NCBI GenBank assembly: GCA_963721725.1
Contig: CAVRLX010000009.1
Location: 558,001 to 622,000 of the forward strand
DNA from: RI-153 sp963721725
GTDB taxonomy: Bacteria; Chloroflexota; Anaerolineae; Caldilineales; Caldilineaceae
Reading direction: 5' to 3'
Length of the DNA: 64,000 nucleotides
Shown: positions 9,376 through 20,319 of the stretch, piece after piece
Layout of the letters: every line of letters starts with the position of its first letter
Position numbering within the stretch: position 1 is the stretch's first letter
Position numbers and translations under genes: made by a program
Notes under the pieces: generated by a model
The model's input: only the letters and a program-made list of their open reading frames with translations
Database searches by the model: none
Told to the model about the DNA's origin: nothing

Positions 9376-11284
9376 CCTTCATAAGTCTAACCTGTCGGTG
9401 ACAGCGCAGTTGCCGCCCTTTGTAGACACATAACTCAACCCCGACCCGGCGTGGGCTGCGTCCCTGCATCGCTGGACTCTCCGCCTTTTCCAGCAGGGCA
9501 GTGTAGCCGTCCGCGTGCAGCGCGCCACTGTTCGCTGTGCATCAGCGCCAGGGCATGGAGCCAGTGACTGCCGGCCCCATGTGCTGCGGCGGGCATTTGG
9601 GAAGCCCGTAAGGCGGCTGGCCGCTTCAGCGTAATTTCCCGTGGCATAGCGCACCGCCGCCTCGATCAGCGTACGCGCATAGGGGCGGGGACAATGTCAC
9701 GGTCATCGCGCTCGGCTCGTCGAGAAATTCAACGCGCTGGCCGGGCTGCGGCGGAAAACGCAGCGTGGTGGAGATGGTATCACCCTCGCAAATCAGCGTG
9801 ATTCCCATCAGCGCATCGCCCTCGGCGCGCGCACCTCCGGCCCGACCCACGTCATCAATTGAGATCGGTTTCCAACGAGCCGCAGCCCTCGCTTTGCAGC
9901 GCCACCGGCAGCGGATCGGGTATGGGCGGCGTCACCGTGGGCGGCAGCGGCTCTTCTGTAGGGGCCGGCGTGGGCTGCGCTGTGGGCGTCTCGGCCAGCA
10001 CCACTGCCGGGGCTGTCGGCGTAGCAATCTCCGCCGCCACGGGATCTTGCTTCCACGGCTGCCCAATTCCAAGCGCAATCCCCACTACAATGACGACAGC
10101 CAGCAGCGCCCACAGCCACGGCACAGGGCGGCGGACCATCACAGGCTCGGCGATCACAACGGGGGTCACAACGGGGGTCACAACGGGGGTCACCTCGAAA
10201 AGCTGACCGTCGCTGGCGCGGGAATAAAGCACCGGGATGCCCCAATCGGCGCTATCGGGTTGACCCGCCATGGCCTTGCGCCCCTCGCTCAGCGCCGCGT
10301 CAATGGGGTAGCCATCGGCCAGCGCTTCGTAGAATTCTTGGCTAAAGGCCAGTGCCGAATCGTCGCGGACCGCCGCCTGCATGGCGATCACCGCGGGGAT
10401 GCCCTGGCGTAGGAGCGTTTGCGCCACGCCAGCAAAGGGCAGAAGCTGTGACGTGCGTCCCCCTTCACAGGCGTTGAGGAGCACCAGCCGCAGCGTGCGG
10501 TGACCGTGGAGCAGGGTTGCCAGGGTAGTGCTGGGCGTGCGCACGCTTTCCCCGGCAGCCCCTTCGGTGATCAGCGCCCCTTCATCCCGGTCAGGATCAT
10601 AAAAACCGTGGCCCACAAAGTGCAGAACGTGAACGGCCCCCTCGCGCAGCAGATTTTGCAACGCATTGGTGGATGCCGATGCAGTCGCGTCAAGCGGATC
10701 TGCCCAGCCGCGATGGGCGCTGCCAGCGCTGATTGAAGCCGCTGCCATTCGCCCTCCGTATCCAGCGGCGTCAGATCCTGGGGCGAGGCGATCATGGCGA
10801 CCACATGTAGCGGCGGCGTCACCCGCAGCGGCTGTAACGGTTCGGCCACATCCAGCGAACGCACCAGTGGCGTCTCGTGCGAGAGGGCCAAAAAGCGCCC
10901 ACTTTCACCGTCATAGAGATATTCCCAGGGCAAATCCAAAAAGACGGGGACATCGCTCAAGTGCAGGCGCAAACGCAGACCCTGGTTCTGACGGCGGGCT
11001 TCGTCCAGACTGCGGCGCAAGGCTGTGCGAATTTCGCCCTGAAACAGAGTGTCAAACAGGCGTTGCCCCACGCCTTTCAGATCGGGCGTGGCCGTGCGGC
11101 GTGCGCCCACGGGAAGTTGCAACTCGTCCATGCCCTGCCAAAAATGGGCGGCGATGCCAGCAGCGTCGGGCAATGTAAAGGCGTGGGGAGCCGAGCAAAT
11201 GGGCGCGTTGATCACCCGCGCCCGGTAATGGCCCTCCCACGCTTCCAGCAGCAGTTCAAATTCTAGATACCGTCTCTCGTCCAT
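9376..11284 (-). CDS. CHAT-domain (caspase-like) membrane protein, several frameshifts
   Basis: Start at ATG 11284 (MDERRYLEFELLLEAWEGHY). The cytoplasmic part is a CHAT domain: early strand VFLDLPWEYLYDGESGRFLA, catalytic His in VLHFVGHGFYD and catalytic Cys in LVLLNACEGGRTSQL. The frame changes near 10691 between LAAPIAAGQIRLTRL and NALQNLLREGAVH. After the CHAT domain come a tandem 12-base repeat coding VTPV three times (about 10150-10196), one membrane helix (WLWALLAVVIVVGIALGI) and a Pro/Thr-rich linker (PTAQPTPAPTEEPLPPT). The tail continues in other frames (GITLICEGDTISTTLRFPPQ, then RYATGNYAEAASRL and HWLHALALMHSEQWRAAR), giving a beta domain and a TPR-like helical end. Family role: cysteine protease of the separase/caspase clan; target unknown. 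Confidence 0.75.
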
Positions 11285-11440
11285 AAACGCTATCCGTTCG
11301 GTTTGGTTGCGGATCTCTGTGCAATTGTGGCAAGGTGCCGCTTCGTTGTCAAACGTCTCGATTCTGGTCACCCCATCGATAACACAGTAAAGTAGAGCTA
11401 TCGTGTGACAAAATCAAGAGATTGCATCCATAGGTGAATC

Positions 11441-12583
11441 ATGAAAATTAGCGAAATCAAACTTTCCGTATTGGCGCTGCCCAGTTCGACGCCGCTCTTC
11501 TCGTTGGACGCGGAAACTGTGGGCACACAGCGGCGTTGGCGACGACGCAGTCATGGCCCTGCCGAAGATCACATCCACGTGCTGCATGTGCGCACAGATG
11601 AAGGCGTTGAGGGCGTTTGCACCGTGGGCGATGCGCGTTACACCGCCATGCGCCCGGCGGATCTGGCACAGTTGCGCTTGTTGGCAATTGGCGAAGATCC
11701 CTTTGACCGTGAGCGGCTGGATGAAAAGCTGCGTGTCGCCACCCGCGGCATTTTCAGCAAAGAGGGCTGGTTTGGCGGTTCGACAATTGCCTGTGGGACA
11801 TTGCCGGGAAAGTGGCGGGGCTGCCCGTCTATGCGCTGTTGGGGCGGGCCGGAGCGAGCGCCGCCGGCGTATTACAACTTTCACAGCGCCACGCTGGAGG
11901 CAGCTCTTCACGGCGCGGAGGTGGCGTTGGATGCCGGATTTGTCGCCTTGAAAGATCATTTCAGCGCCGAGGCGGAGACCAACATCGCTTGGTGTCGGGC
12001 CGTGCGCGAAACGGTGGGGGCAGGAGGTGAACTGCTCCACGACGCGGCGGGCTGTGTGTATACGGTGAACGAGGCGCTGCGCGTGGGGCGAGCCTTGGAC
12101 GAGTTACGCTATGGCTGGTTCGAGGAGCCGTTGCCCGACCGCAATCACGCTGATCTGCAAAAGCTGTGCGCTGCGCTGGACATTCCCATCCTGGCCCCGG
12201 AAACGCTGATGCACGATCAGGATCTGTGCGCGCACTGGCTCATCTCTGGGGCGACGGATCTGCTGCGTGCCAACGCCCGTCACGGTGTCACGCAGACCAT
12301 GAAACTGGCCCACTTGGCCGAACTGCACAACACGCACGATTGAACTCAACGGTCCCGGCGGGCTGTTTGGGTTGGTCCATGCTCACCTCTGTGTGGCGAT
12401 CCGCAACACGAGCTATTACGAATATCTTCCCCGGCGGCTCGCGTGACGAAGCCGGGCGCGAGATCGGGCTGCTCAATCCACCGCGTGCCACAGCGCGGAC
12501 AGATCACCCCGCCGGACGGGCCAGGCTGGGGCGCAGAGTGGGATTGGCGTCAGTTTCGCAAGCGGGTGGTGGCGGAGTTATGA
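11441..12583 (+). CDS. Enolase-superfamily (mandelate racemase / muconate lactonizing) enzyme, frameshifted
   Basis: Begins MKISEIKLSVLALPSS at 11441. The capping domain runs to about 11780; the barrel holds FDNCLWDIAGKVAGLPVYAL (read in another frame from about 11780), the catalytic strand FVALKDHFSAE, and the metal ligands in order: Asp in LLHDAAG, Glu in WFEEPLPDR and Glu in LAPETLMHD. The C-terminus changes frame near 12340 (GPGGLFGLVHAHLCVAIRNT) and again near 12490, ending GPGWGAEWDWRQFRKR with a stop at 12581-12583. Roughly 380 residues after correction, normal for the family. These enzymes abstract a proton alpha to a carboxylate, usually on sugar acids; the exact substrate is not determinable. 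At least three indels. Confidence 0.75.
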
Positions 12584-12590
12584 GATGGCG

Positions 12591-12875
12591 TTAGGATTTC
12601 TCTGGCGTCAGGTCGAGATACTCTTGAAGGGTTGGCAACGCGTGTTGAACATGATGGATCAGATGTTCAAAGGCGATCGTTAACTCTGCCAGCGATTCTT
12701 GCCCGGCCTCGACATCACCACGGAAGGTGTCGGGCCGCGCCCGTGAGATAGGTATACTGAGTACGTTGCCGGCTCATCCTCCGCTTCTGCCAAATGCATT
12801 GCCAGTAGACGTGTCTCTTGCTGGATGCCAGCCGTTTTTGGGCGTATGTAATTCATCTTGCACTTGTAGAGTCAT
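12591..12875 (-). CDS. Small hypothetical protein, frameshifted
   Basis: Start ATG 12875 after GGGAGAAGAAGC. Reads MTLQVQDELHTPKNGWHPAR, then needs a one-base change to continue as TRLLAMHLAEAEDEPATYSV, and again as DTFRGDVEAGQESLAELT followed by FEHLIHHVQHALPTLQEY to the stop at 12591. About 95 acidic, helical residues. No family recognised. Its start codon overlaps the stop of the upstream small gene as ATGA, so the two form a translationally coupled pair. Confidence 0.45.
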
Positions 12876-13081
12876 GCTTCTTCTCCCTCGTCGACGTCGT
12901 AGCGCCGATCTTTCTTCAAGACGCCGTATTCTCACCGTAAAGGCACGAACTTCACTTTGCCAATGGGCAATCAAACCGCTATCAGAGTCAAGGCGCGTTT
13001 CTCACGCCGATTTTCTTGCGATGTTACTTCAACGCGGAGCCGTAAACTCTCTATCGCCTTACGCACGGCACGATTGCCCAT
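12872..13081 (-). CDS. Small basic hypothetical protein, frameshifted
   Basis: Starts MGNRAVRKAIESLRLRVEV at 13081. After one or two frame changes it continues IAHWQSEVRAFTVRIRRLE and ends KKDRRYDVDEGEEA, with TGA overlapping the ATG of the next gene. About 70 residues, strongly basic, probably a single amphipathic coiled helix with an acidic end. Function unknown. The basic and acidic partner arrangement with stop-start overlap resembles a small two-gene module, but nothing identifies it as a toxin-antitoxin pair. Confidence 0.4.
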
Positions 13082-13183
13082 CTTGCTTCATCCCATTTGG
13101 AGAGTAAATTCACCTAAATTTTACCACAGCTACAGGCAACATTGCCCTTGTATCGGGAGGTGGAGCGGGTAAACGCCCTGCCC

Positions 13184-13790
13184 TCACACCGTGCTGGGAT
13201 AATAGTAGCCACCGTCAGCGCAGGCGAGGCAAAGCGTTTGCCCATCGCGTTACGTCTCGCGTTCGTTGACGATCTCTTCCCCACACGCGCACAGTGAGCA
13301 CGCATACCAGCGTGGCTTATGATCTCATGGATGGGCGTGCGCAGCGTGACCGCCTGCACACAGAGCAGTTCGGCGGCAGGCATACGCTGATAGCCCGAGC
13401 AACATCGCTTCCCAGCGGCTTGCCGCTTCGGGGGCATAGGCCCGAGGCAAGATGTGCACGATTGGAGGCTGGGCCAGATGCGCATGGCGTCTCCGCTTTC
13501 TGTATCGATAAAAGTCGCGGCCACCTTGCCATAGTCTTCCACGCGCAGGGTGCGCCGCCCCACCCAACAATGGGTCGCCACGGAGACGCCGTCGACGTAG
13601 CATCCATCCGTTTCCACAATAGTGAGCAGCCGTTTATTCTGCTGGGGCAGCGTCAGCCCCAATACTTCGCCCCGCCAGCATGCCCGTACGCACGCCCAAC
13701 ACTTGGCGCGGGCAGAGGTGCTGGTGATGGACCGTCGAGCGATTCGTCCAGGATTAGTATGGATGCAATCGAGGGAGCAGCACTCGCCAC
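13184..13790 (-). CDS. FmdE-family protein with C-terminal zinc ribbon, frameshifted
   Basis: Related to subunit E of formylmethanofuran dehydrogenase, a family found widely outside methanogens. The N-terminal signature is visible as HLCPRQVLGVRTGMLAG (His and Cys metal ligands), the next block as KRLLTIVETDGCYVDGVSVA with GCWVGRRTL-like continuation THCWVGRRTLRVEDYGKVAA. The middle reads YQRMPAAELLCVQAVTLRTP. The C-terminus changes frame and shows two Cys pairs (CACGEEIVNERE and CLACADGGYYYPSTV) forming a zinc ribbon, stop at 13184-13186. Three or more indels are needed. The N-terminal start is not certain. In non-methanogens the role is unknown, possibly molybdenum or metal handling. Confidence 0.65.
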
Positions 13791-13837
13791 ATTTTTACAA
13801 CCAGATATTTGGATCGTCGCACCTATAGGTATCAAGG

Positions 13838-14224
13838 TTATTCCTCCAGCAGACCGCCCCACACGTCCATATCCAGTTCGATCTCGTGGCGGTTGAGATG
13901 TTGTCGAGTTGGTCGGCGGCCTGGGGAAGATCGGCCAGATCGAGGGCGACCATGTCCAGGATCGTCCAGTGTGGCGTCGGTGACATAGGCTTTTTCAAAC
14001 GCCTGTTTGGGATCAAGCCAATAGCCGCTGGCCGCCAGTTTGCCCCACCGTGTCATAAAATAGAGCAACACATAGCGCCGCCCGCTGGGGTGTTCGTCGG
14101 CAATGCGCGCCCCGTCCAGGCTGATGGGATAGAGAAAATCCACATCGGCCTTCGTCCGCGCCGCCCGATAATAGCGGAGCCGTTTGGTGCGATTAAAGCG
14201 GTAGATTGCGCCGGGGCTGAGCAT
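13838..14224 (-). CDS. Hypothetical protein, frameshifted
   Basis: Reads from ATG 14224: MLSPGAIYRFNRTKRLRYYR, then DEHPSGRRYVLLYFMTRWGK and GYWLDPKQAFEKAYVTDATL. Two frame changes (about 13960 and 13900) recover VALDLADLPQAADQLDN and the end EIELDMDVWGGLLEE. About 128 residues, a compact alpha/beta-looking protein with many aromatic residues. No family recognised. It overlaps the last codons of the small lipoprotein gene upstream. Confidence 0.5.
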   Translation of the reverse strand: MLSPGAIYRFNRTKRLRYYRAARTKADVDFLYPISLDGARIADEHPSGRRYVLLYFMTRWGKLAASGYWLDPKQAFEKAYVTDATLDDPGHGRPRSGRSSPGRRPTRQHLNRHEIELDMDVWGGLLEE

Positions 14225-14453
14225 AATGTGTCGGGTATAGGTATGAATGTGGGAGAGTGGAGATTGAGAGATTAAGCGATGGGATGATTCCAGAGCATTT
14301 CTGGCAGTCTCCTGTGTTTTGATGGCCGCTGCGCGTCTCCGTTTGAACCGGGGCGTCTGGTTGCACGGGAACCGCTGCACAACCAGTCAGAGCCAACACA
14401 AACGCCAGCATGAGCCAAACGCACATCCCCCATCGCCGCCATTGCTCTCTCAT
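14193..14453 (-). CDS. Putative small lipoprotein
   Basis: Begins MREQWRRWGMCVWLMLAFVL at 14453, with a signal peptide and lipobox ALTGC followed by AAVPVQPDAPVQTETRS. The ATG overlaps the YaeQ stop as ATGA, so it is coupled to YaeQ. The downstream half lacks any recognisable domain and overlaps the next gene by some 30 bases, so the true end may be earlier or in another frame given the indels around it. Confidence 0.5.
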   Translation of the reverse strand: MREQWRRWGMCVWLMLAFVLALTGCAAVPVQPDAPVQTETRSGHQNTGDCQKCSGIIPSLNLSISTLPHSYLYPTHYAQPRRNLPL

Positions 14454-15042
14454 CGCTTGTTCGCTTTCGGATAGCTGCTTGTCTGCATCATTCCTCGTGG
14501 GGGCTGACCGATGTGATGTTCCAAGAGCGGGCTTTCGACAATACGATTGCCCACGGTGACGTAGAGTTGCCGCTCTGTAACGGTGACGGAGAGGCTGCTG
14601 CGCCGTTCGATCAGCGCCGCCAATTCCTCGATAAAACCGCGGGCAAAGGTGTAAATCGGGATTGCCTCGGCGCGGTGAATCTTTTTGCCTGCCAGTTGAT
14701 GGAGAAACTGCTCCACGCCGCGGTGGGTATAGATCGCCACCCGTTCGGCGGCGCGGCTGCCCGGTGAATGCGCTCGGCGTCGGGCAGCCCCACCTCGATC
14801 CATGCCTGTACCTGTCCGGTGAGATCGCGCACATAGAGGGCCGGTTCGCCACCCGCGGCCACGCCCTGGGTCAACTCGATCCCCTCGACGTATTCCAGGC
14901 AATAGGCCAGCACACGCACGGTCATGTACTCGGCGGTCTCCGAGGGCTGCCGCGCCACGTGTAGCTCCAGCGCTTCGTAGACGCCGCGATCCACGTCAGA
15001 CAGATCGATGGTCAAATTGTAGAGCGTGGCGGAAAGCGCCAT
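14450..15042 (-). CDS. yaeQ: YaeQ family protein, one frameshift
   Basis: Start ATG 15042 (MALSATLYNLTIDLSDVDRG). The family blocks are clear: LHVARQPSETAEYMTVRVLA, DLTGQVQAWIEVGLPDAERI, and, after a frame change near 14765, ERVAIYTHRG and FARGFIEELAALIERRSSL with the end SVTVTERQLYVTVGNRIVES. Total about 196 residues. YaeQ has a PD-(D/E)XK nuclease-like fold; its cellular role is not established. The start shares one base with the UPF0182 stop (TAATG), so it is probably co-transcribed and coupled with that gene. Confidence 0.85.
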
Positions 15043-18000
15043 TAGTCGGTCTCCTCTGCGATCAGGGCGCGGACGGGTGGGGGTAGCTTCGTCCACCGCG
15101 CCGCTCGCTTCTGGCGTCACCGGGATCGCTTCCTCTTCGGCGGGCACAGGCACACCGGAGATCTGCGCCAGTTGTTGCAAGATCTCTTCCAGCGCGTTGA
15201 TCTGCGTGCCATAGCTGCCCAATTTCCCTCGCGCAGGGCATCCTGGGCCAGGCTATAGCGGGTATTGGCTTCGGTGATTAGCTGCTCCAATGTTGCCAGT
15301 TCCAGCGAACTGCCGCCCGCTTCGCCCGGGGTGAATCTGCGCGGCATCACTGGTCACCGGCAGCACTCCATCGTTGCTGAGCAAAGTCGTAAAGGCCGTT
15401 TCGTTGAGAATCTCGCTGCCGAAGATCTCGGCCAGCGCCAGCCCCAGATTTTCGGCCATCACCACCCGATCCGCCGTGGCGAGGATCACCCGTTTTAGCT
15501 CAGGAATGCGGCCATTGGCGGCCTGCAAATAGAGCGGTTCCACATAGAGCAGGCCACTGCCCACGGGAATCACCAGCAGGTTGCCGCGGATCACCTGGCT
15601 GCCCTGCTGATTCCACAGGCTCAGTTGCGACGAGATCACCGGGTCCTGATCAATACGCGCTTCCACCTGTTTGGGGCCATAGAAAAGCGTATCTTTGCCA
15701 AACTGATAGACGACCTTTTCACCATATTTGGCTGGGTTACTCTGCGCCGCCAGCCATGCGATCATGTTTTCACGGTTGGCCGGCGTAAAGGGCAAGATCT
15801 GGATGAAGTCCAAACCTTCTCGCCCCGGCAATTCCATCAGCACATAATAGGGTTCCATGAGCACGCTAGAACTTCTCGAAGACTTCCTGCGGCCATTCCC
15901 ATACATCCTCGCGGTTGGAAAACTCCCCCGCATCGGTCATGTGATAGGTGCGGAAGATCTCGGCCTGAATCGAAAATAGCTCGTTGGGATAGCGAATATG
16001 GCGCAGCAGCGATTCAGGCATTTCGCTCATGGGCACAAAGAGATCGGGGAAGATCTGGCTATAGGCCGCAATAATCGGCTCGTCGCTGTCCACCACATAG
16101 AAGGTTGTCTTGCCCGTGTAGGCATCCGTGACAATTTTCACGGAGTTACGAATATAGTTAAGCGGCCAGCGTGGGCAAAAGTGGGTTGTTCGATTCCAAC
16201 GGCGTGCTGTAGGGGAAGAGGCTGCTGGTGGTATAGGCGTCCTGATACCAATAGAGCCGGCCATCTTCTCGGCCGAGCACAATATAGGGGTTACTCGTCG
16301 AAGTGCAGGAAAGGGGCCACTTCTTCGACGGCTGCGGTGATCAACCGCCGCCAGAGCAGCTTGCTCTCTGGCATAATGGCGTCGGTGAGCAAAAAGTTGA
16401 TGTCGCCAAAGCGCAGGGCAAAGACAAGCCGGTTGAGCCATCCGCCAATCGGTATGCCCGTATCGGCCTCAAAGCGGGTAAAGACGTTGCCGGCCTCGGC
16501 GGGATAGTCAAACTCGGCCTGTTCGGTGCGCACGATGACATAGCCGTTGGTGCGCTCGCCAAAGTAGATCTGCGGCGTGGTAATGTCGATCAGACCAATC
16601 GGGCAGATCTTTGAGCAGAAATTCGGCAAGCCATGATCCCGCTGTCACTTCGGCGACGGGGGAAACAGCTACGCCGTAGCCGTGCGTGTAGACCAGGCGG
16701 CGGTTGACCCAGGTCTGCGCTTCGTCGGTGAGCCGTTCGCAGACGAGTTCGCGTGCTGCCAACATCACTTGGCGCGCCTCGCCGTTAATCGTGTAGCGGT
16801 CCACATCCATGTCGTTGTAAATGTAGTATTGGCGCAGCGCTTGAATCTGATTATAGGTGAGCAGCAGCGGGCGATAGTCCCACAGGCGAATGTTGGATCG
16901 TCGCCGGTTCGGCTTGCAGCGCCTCGCTGGAAATCTCTTCCACGGCCCGATAGTTGACGACCTCTACACTATCCAGCTCATAGGCCGCACGGGTCAGGTC
17001 AATGTTGTGATCAATGTACTCGTGGTCCAGGTAAACTCGTTTGGCTCCACTTGGAATTGTTGCACCAGACCCGGATAAAAGTTGCCCGCCACTTAGCGAG
17101 ATCCCAAACCATACGACCAACACCCCTGCCATGATACGCCATGTGCGGCGCAGAAAGACATTCGCCAACAGCAGCAGCGCAGCAATAATCGTCACTACAA
17201 TCAAAATATTATAGGCAGGCAACTGGGCGTTGACATCGGTGTAGCCTGCTCCAAAGACCGCGCCGCGGTGGCTATAGAGCAGTTGATAAGAATCTAGCCG
17301 ATATTGCCAGGCGATGAGCAACAAAATCAACGCCCCCAGCGCACTCAGATGACCGCTGTACGCCTGCGTTGGCATACCAACCGCGCCAGCCAATGCCACT
17401 GACCAACGCCGTAGCAATCAGCGTCATCACCAGCGTGGTCATCAACCAATTACGCGGCAATCTGCCAGACCGGCAATGTGAAAATGTAAAAGCCAGCATC
17501 GTGGTTAAAGATCGGCTCGAAAATGTTAAACGCTGTCTGATTCAGATAGAGCAGCACCTGCTCCCATGCGCCGGACAGCCCCGATCCCATGAAGAAGGCA
17601 AAGACGGCCACAATCAGCATCAGGACGGGCATGACGCGTGCAGCCCAAAGGCCTGTGTGATTCGGCTGAGCGGCGTATCGTCCAGCCCTGTGTGGCTTGA
17701 AGCGCCGCGCCAGCAGAACATTAAGCATCACAAAGAGCCAGAAAGAAGATCGCCCCCACCGTCAGCAATGTCAACGAGGCCGTAATCCGCGTGGTGAAAA
17801 CCGAAGTATATCGCAAACTTTGATACCAGAGCCAGTCAGCATAGTAGCTCAAGCTGCGGTTAAAAAGCGTAATCACCCAAAAACGGAATAATGATCCACC
17901 GAAGGCCGCGGAAACTCCCCTGCAGGCATGGGGCTGCCACCACCGCCACCACCCGGTCGTCTGCCGCCATCGCCTGGCCCGTCGTTACCACCGCCACGGT

Positions 18001-18085
18001 CAAGCAACTCTTCTTCAATCGACGGCCAGTCTTCATCGTTCAACGAATCGATTAGTTCACGAAATGGATCGTGCTGTTTATTCAA
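15042..18085 (-). CDS. UPF0182 (COG1615) large membrane protein, many frameshifts
   Basis: One long gene read across about eight frame changes. TTG start at 18085 with AAAGGATGA upstream; cytoplasmic N-terminus with Pro/Gly stretch (RRPGGGGGGSPMPAGE). Membrane helices follow, e.g. ASLTLLTVGAIFFWLFVMLN, RVMPVLMLIVAVFAFFMGSG, LVMTLIATALVSGIGW, ALGALILLLIAWQYRLDSYQ and ILIVVTIIAALLLLANVFLR. The large extracytoplasmic part has family blocks such as VYLDHEYIDHNIDLTRAAYE, GYVIVRTEQAEFDYPAE and ELPGREGLDFIQILPFTP. The tail, after QVIRGNLLVIPVGSGLLYVE, is acidic and Pro-rich, ending at TAA 15042-15044. Near 1,000 residues, as expected. Function of the family is unknown. The density of indels with full conservation argues for sequencing error. 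Confidence 0.8.
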
Positions 18086-18201
18086 ATCATCCTTTGGGTG
18101 TAGGTCAGATTTTTATCTCACCCTGTCGAGATGTCAGGTTCGGCGTATATACCTCATTGTACCAGAGATAGACCGCTCATCATATCCGGCGGCATGAAGG
18201 G

Positions 18202-19160
18202 GTGGCATCTGGGTTTGGTAACTTTGCCACCAGAATCGCTGAAATTTCTCAAAACCATCTGGCCGCGTTGAATCTCCAGTTTATGCACAACACCCCCGCC
18301 AGCGGCATTTTTTGGCGCACCTGTTCCTTGCCTGCTTTGTACAGCGAATCCTGGCTCAAGGCCATCTGGCTTTCGGGTTCGTTTGCCCGTGGCGATGCCG
18401 ACCGCTGGAGCGATCTCAACCTGCACTTGCTGGTCAATGATGATCGCGTAGCCACCTTGAAAGCGGATCTCACGCAAATTCTGGATGGCGCTCTCCCGTC
18501 GGGCTGGCATCATTCTCTTGAGGCGGCTGAGTTGATCAAAGGTCTCACCTTTGTGGAAAATTCGCTGGACGCCCACGGTGGGGTTGCCTTCGATCTGCGC
18601 TGGACAGATCTCGGTCGTCTGCAAAATCAGCTTGAGCGCTATCGTCCGTTGCTGGCTGCTCTTTGCCCACCCTGCCCTTCCCGCCGATCTGTACGATTTT
18701 CTATCCGCCCCGGCCACGCCCGGCGCTCTCTGCCCCTGATCCTGAGATCGTTTTCGCCCACGCTGGCCTATTTCTCGGTGCAACTGGCCCGCCTGCTGCG
18801 GCGCTGAACCGTGGGGCGAAGTATCTGGCGGCCCGAGCGATCTTCTGGCCGAAAGTCGGCGGGCTGACCGATCTGGTGGTCGCGCTGAATGGCGCACAAC
18901 GTCCCACGTCGGTGGCCCGCGTGACCAATATTTAGGGCCAGCCCAGCTTGACGCCTTCCAGAACGCTCCCGCCGCCGAGATCACCCCTACCATTTCGATT
19001 CGGACAGGCCGTGGCCCTGATCCCGTGCCTCTATGCTGGTATGCCCCACGACTGGTCGAGATCTTATCGCGTTGCCTATCCCCATGCCCTCGAACGCACA
19101 GCCTCGGCTTTGCTCTCCAGCGAAGTGCAGGGCTGGCCTGCCCTGATCCGCACTGGTTGA
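18202..19160 (+). CDS. Nucleotidyltransferase-domain protein, frameshifted
   Basis: Kanamycin-nucleotidyltransferase-like fold. The active-site block is WLSGSFARGDADRWSDLNLH at about residues 58-77: the GS..(A)RGxxxxxSD pattern is present, but the second usual Asp is Asn (SDLNL rather than SDxDL). Later pieces are in other frames: KYLAARAIFWPKVGGLTDLV (about 18820-18880) and ALERTASALLSSEVQGWPAL to the stop at 19160. GTG 18202 is taken as start after GAAGGG; ATG 18283 is an alternative. The following glycosyltransferase starts 8 bases later. Probable role: transfer of a nucleotide to a small molecule; substrate unknown. Confidence 0.55.
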
Positions 19161-19168
19161 GCCTTCCC

Positions 19169-20314
19169 ATGCACATTGTTTTGCGGCCCCCTTTGGCCTG
19201 GGTCAAAAGACCACGGTCTCGACGCGTACGCTGCCCTTGGCGCGCCATTGGCTGGGGCGCGGCTGCCAGTCACGCTTCCTCATTCCGCCCTGGGACACCC
19301 GCACCGACGCCGGGCACGTTTCGGACGATGGCGCGCGTGAGCGTGATTAGACGTGGCGTTGGGCGGCGGGTTGCCGCTGATCGCCGCGCGGGCTGCTGCG
19401 GGAGATCGACCGCTTGCAGCCTGAGATTGTGCGTCTCGTCACCGCGGGCCTATGCCGGGATCGTCGGCTGGCTGTCTGGCAACGTCGGCGCTCAGGCGGG
19501 CGGGGGCCGCGGCTGCTCTTAGATGTAGACGATTTGCGGAGGGCGGCGTGGTCGCCGATCGGCGAGCGCATGGCCTGTGGCGCGCTTTTTGGATCGGCAA
19601 GAGCGCTGGGGCATCACCGACGCCGACGGCATCAGCGCCGCCAGCCACTGGCTCGAAGCGAAAGTGGGAGAGATGTCGCCAGGGATCGCCGCTGCTCTAT
19701 CTGCCCAATGGGATTGCGCCCCCCGCCGAGGCCGTGCCAGCCCTCTCTATGCTGTCAACGCCAACGGTGCTGCTCTTTAGCCGTTTTGTAGAAGTGGACC
19801 CGGCGTGGATGGGGGCGTTCTGGCAGTCGTTGCAACAGATGACACCGAATGTGCGGATTGTGGTGGGAGGGCAAGCCCTGCAACCGACGCGTGAAGCGGC
19901 CTTTCGGGCGGCGCTTAAAGCCGATCAGGGCACTGTCGACTGGGTGGGCTTTGTCTCGGCGGCGGAGTTGACGGCGCTGCTATGCACGGGTGCACTGTGC
20001 CATCTTCCCCGCCGCGGATGTGCCGTTGAATCAGGCCAAGTGTAGCGTGCGACTGGCAACAACATTGCTGCGCGGCGTGCCGGTGGTTGCCAGCGCCGTG
20101 GGCGAACAGGCGCACTATGGCGCAAACGGGGCGGCGGCACTGGTGGCGGCCCATGCCTCGCCAGCCGAATTTGCCGAGGTTGTGGCTGGCGTATTGGCCC
20201 AGCCCCAGCGCCAGCGCGATCTGGCGGTCAGCGCACCGCCAGCGGCTGCTCGCTCACTATGATCGGGCAAGGTTGGGCGAAACTTTATACGACTTCTATC
20301 AAGCGCTGGGATAA
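19169..20314 (+). CDS. Glycosyltransferase (GT4-like), frameshifted
   Basis: Starts MHIVLRPP at 19169. Although broken by about seven indels, the two Rossmann domains can be followed: REIDRLQPEIVRLVTAG, PRLLLDVDD, ISAASHWLEAKV, then ALYLPNGIAPPAEAVPALS, TPTVLLFSRFVEVDPAWMGA, RIVVGGQALQPTREAAFR and DWVGFVSAAELTALL. The C-terminal sugar-nucleotide region reads FPAADVPLNQAKCSVRLA and LLRGVPVVASAVGEQAHYG, where a GT4 enzyme places its donor-binding Glu/Gln. End at RLLAHYDRARLGETLYDFYQ, stop 20312-20314. About 380 residues after correction. Acceptor unknown. Confidence 0.7.
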
Positions 20315-20319
20315 CCCGA

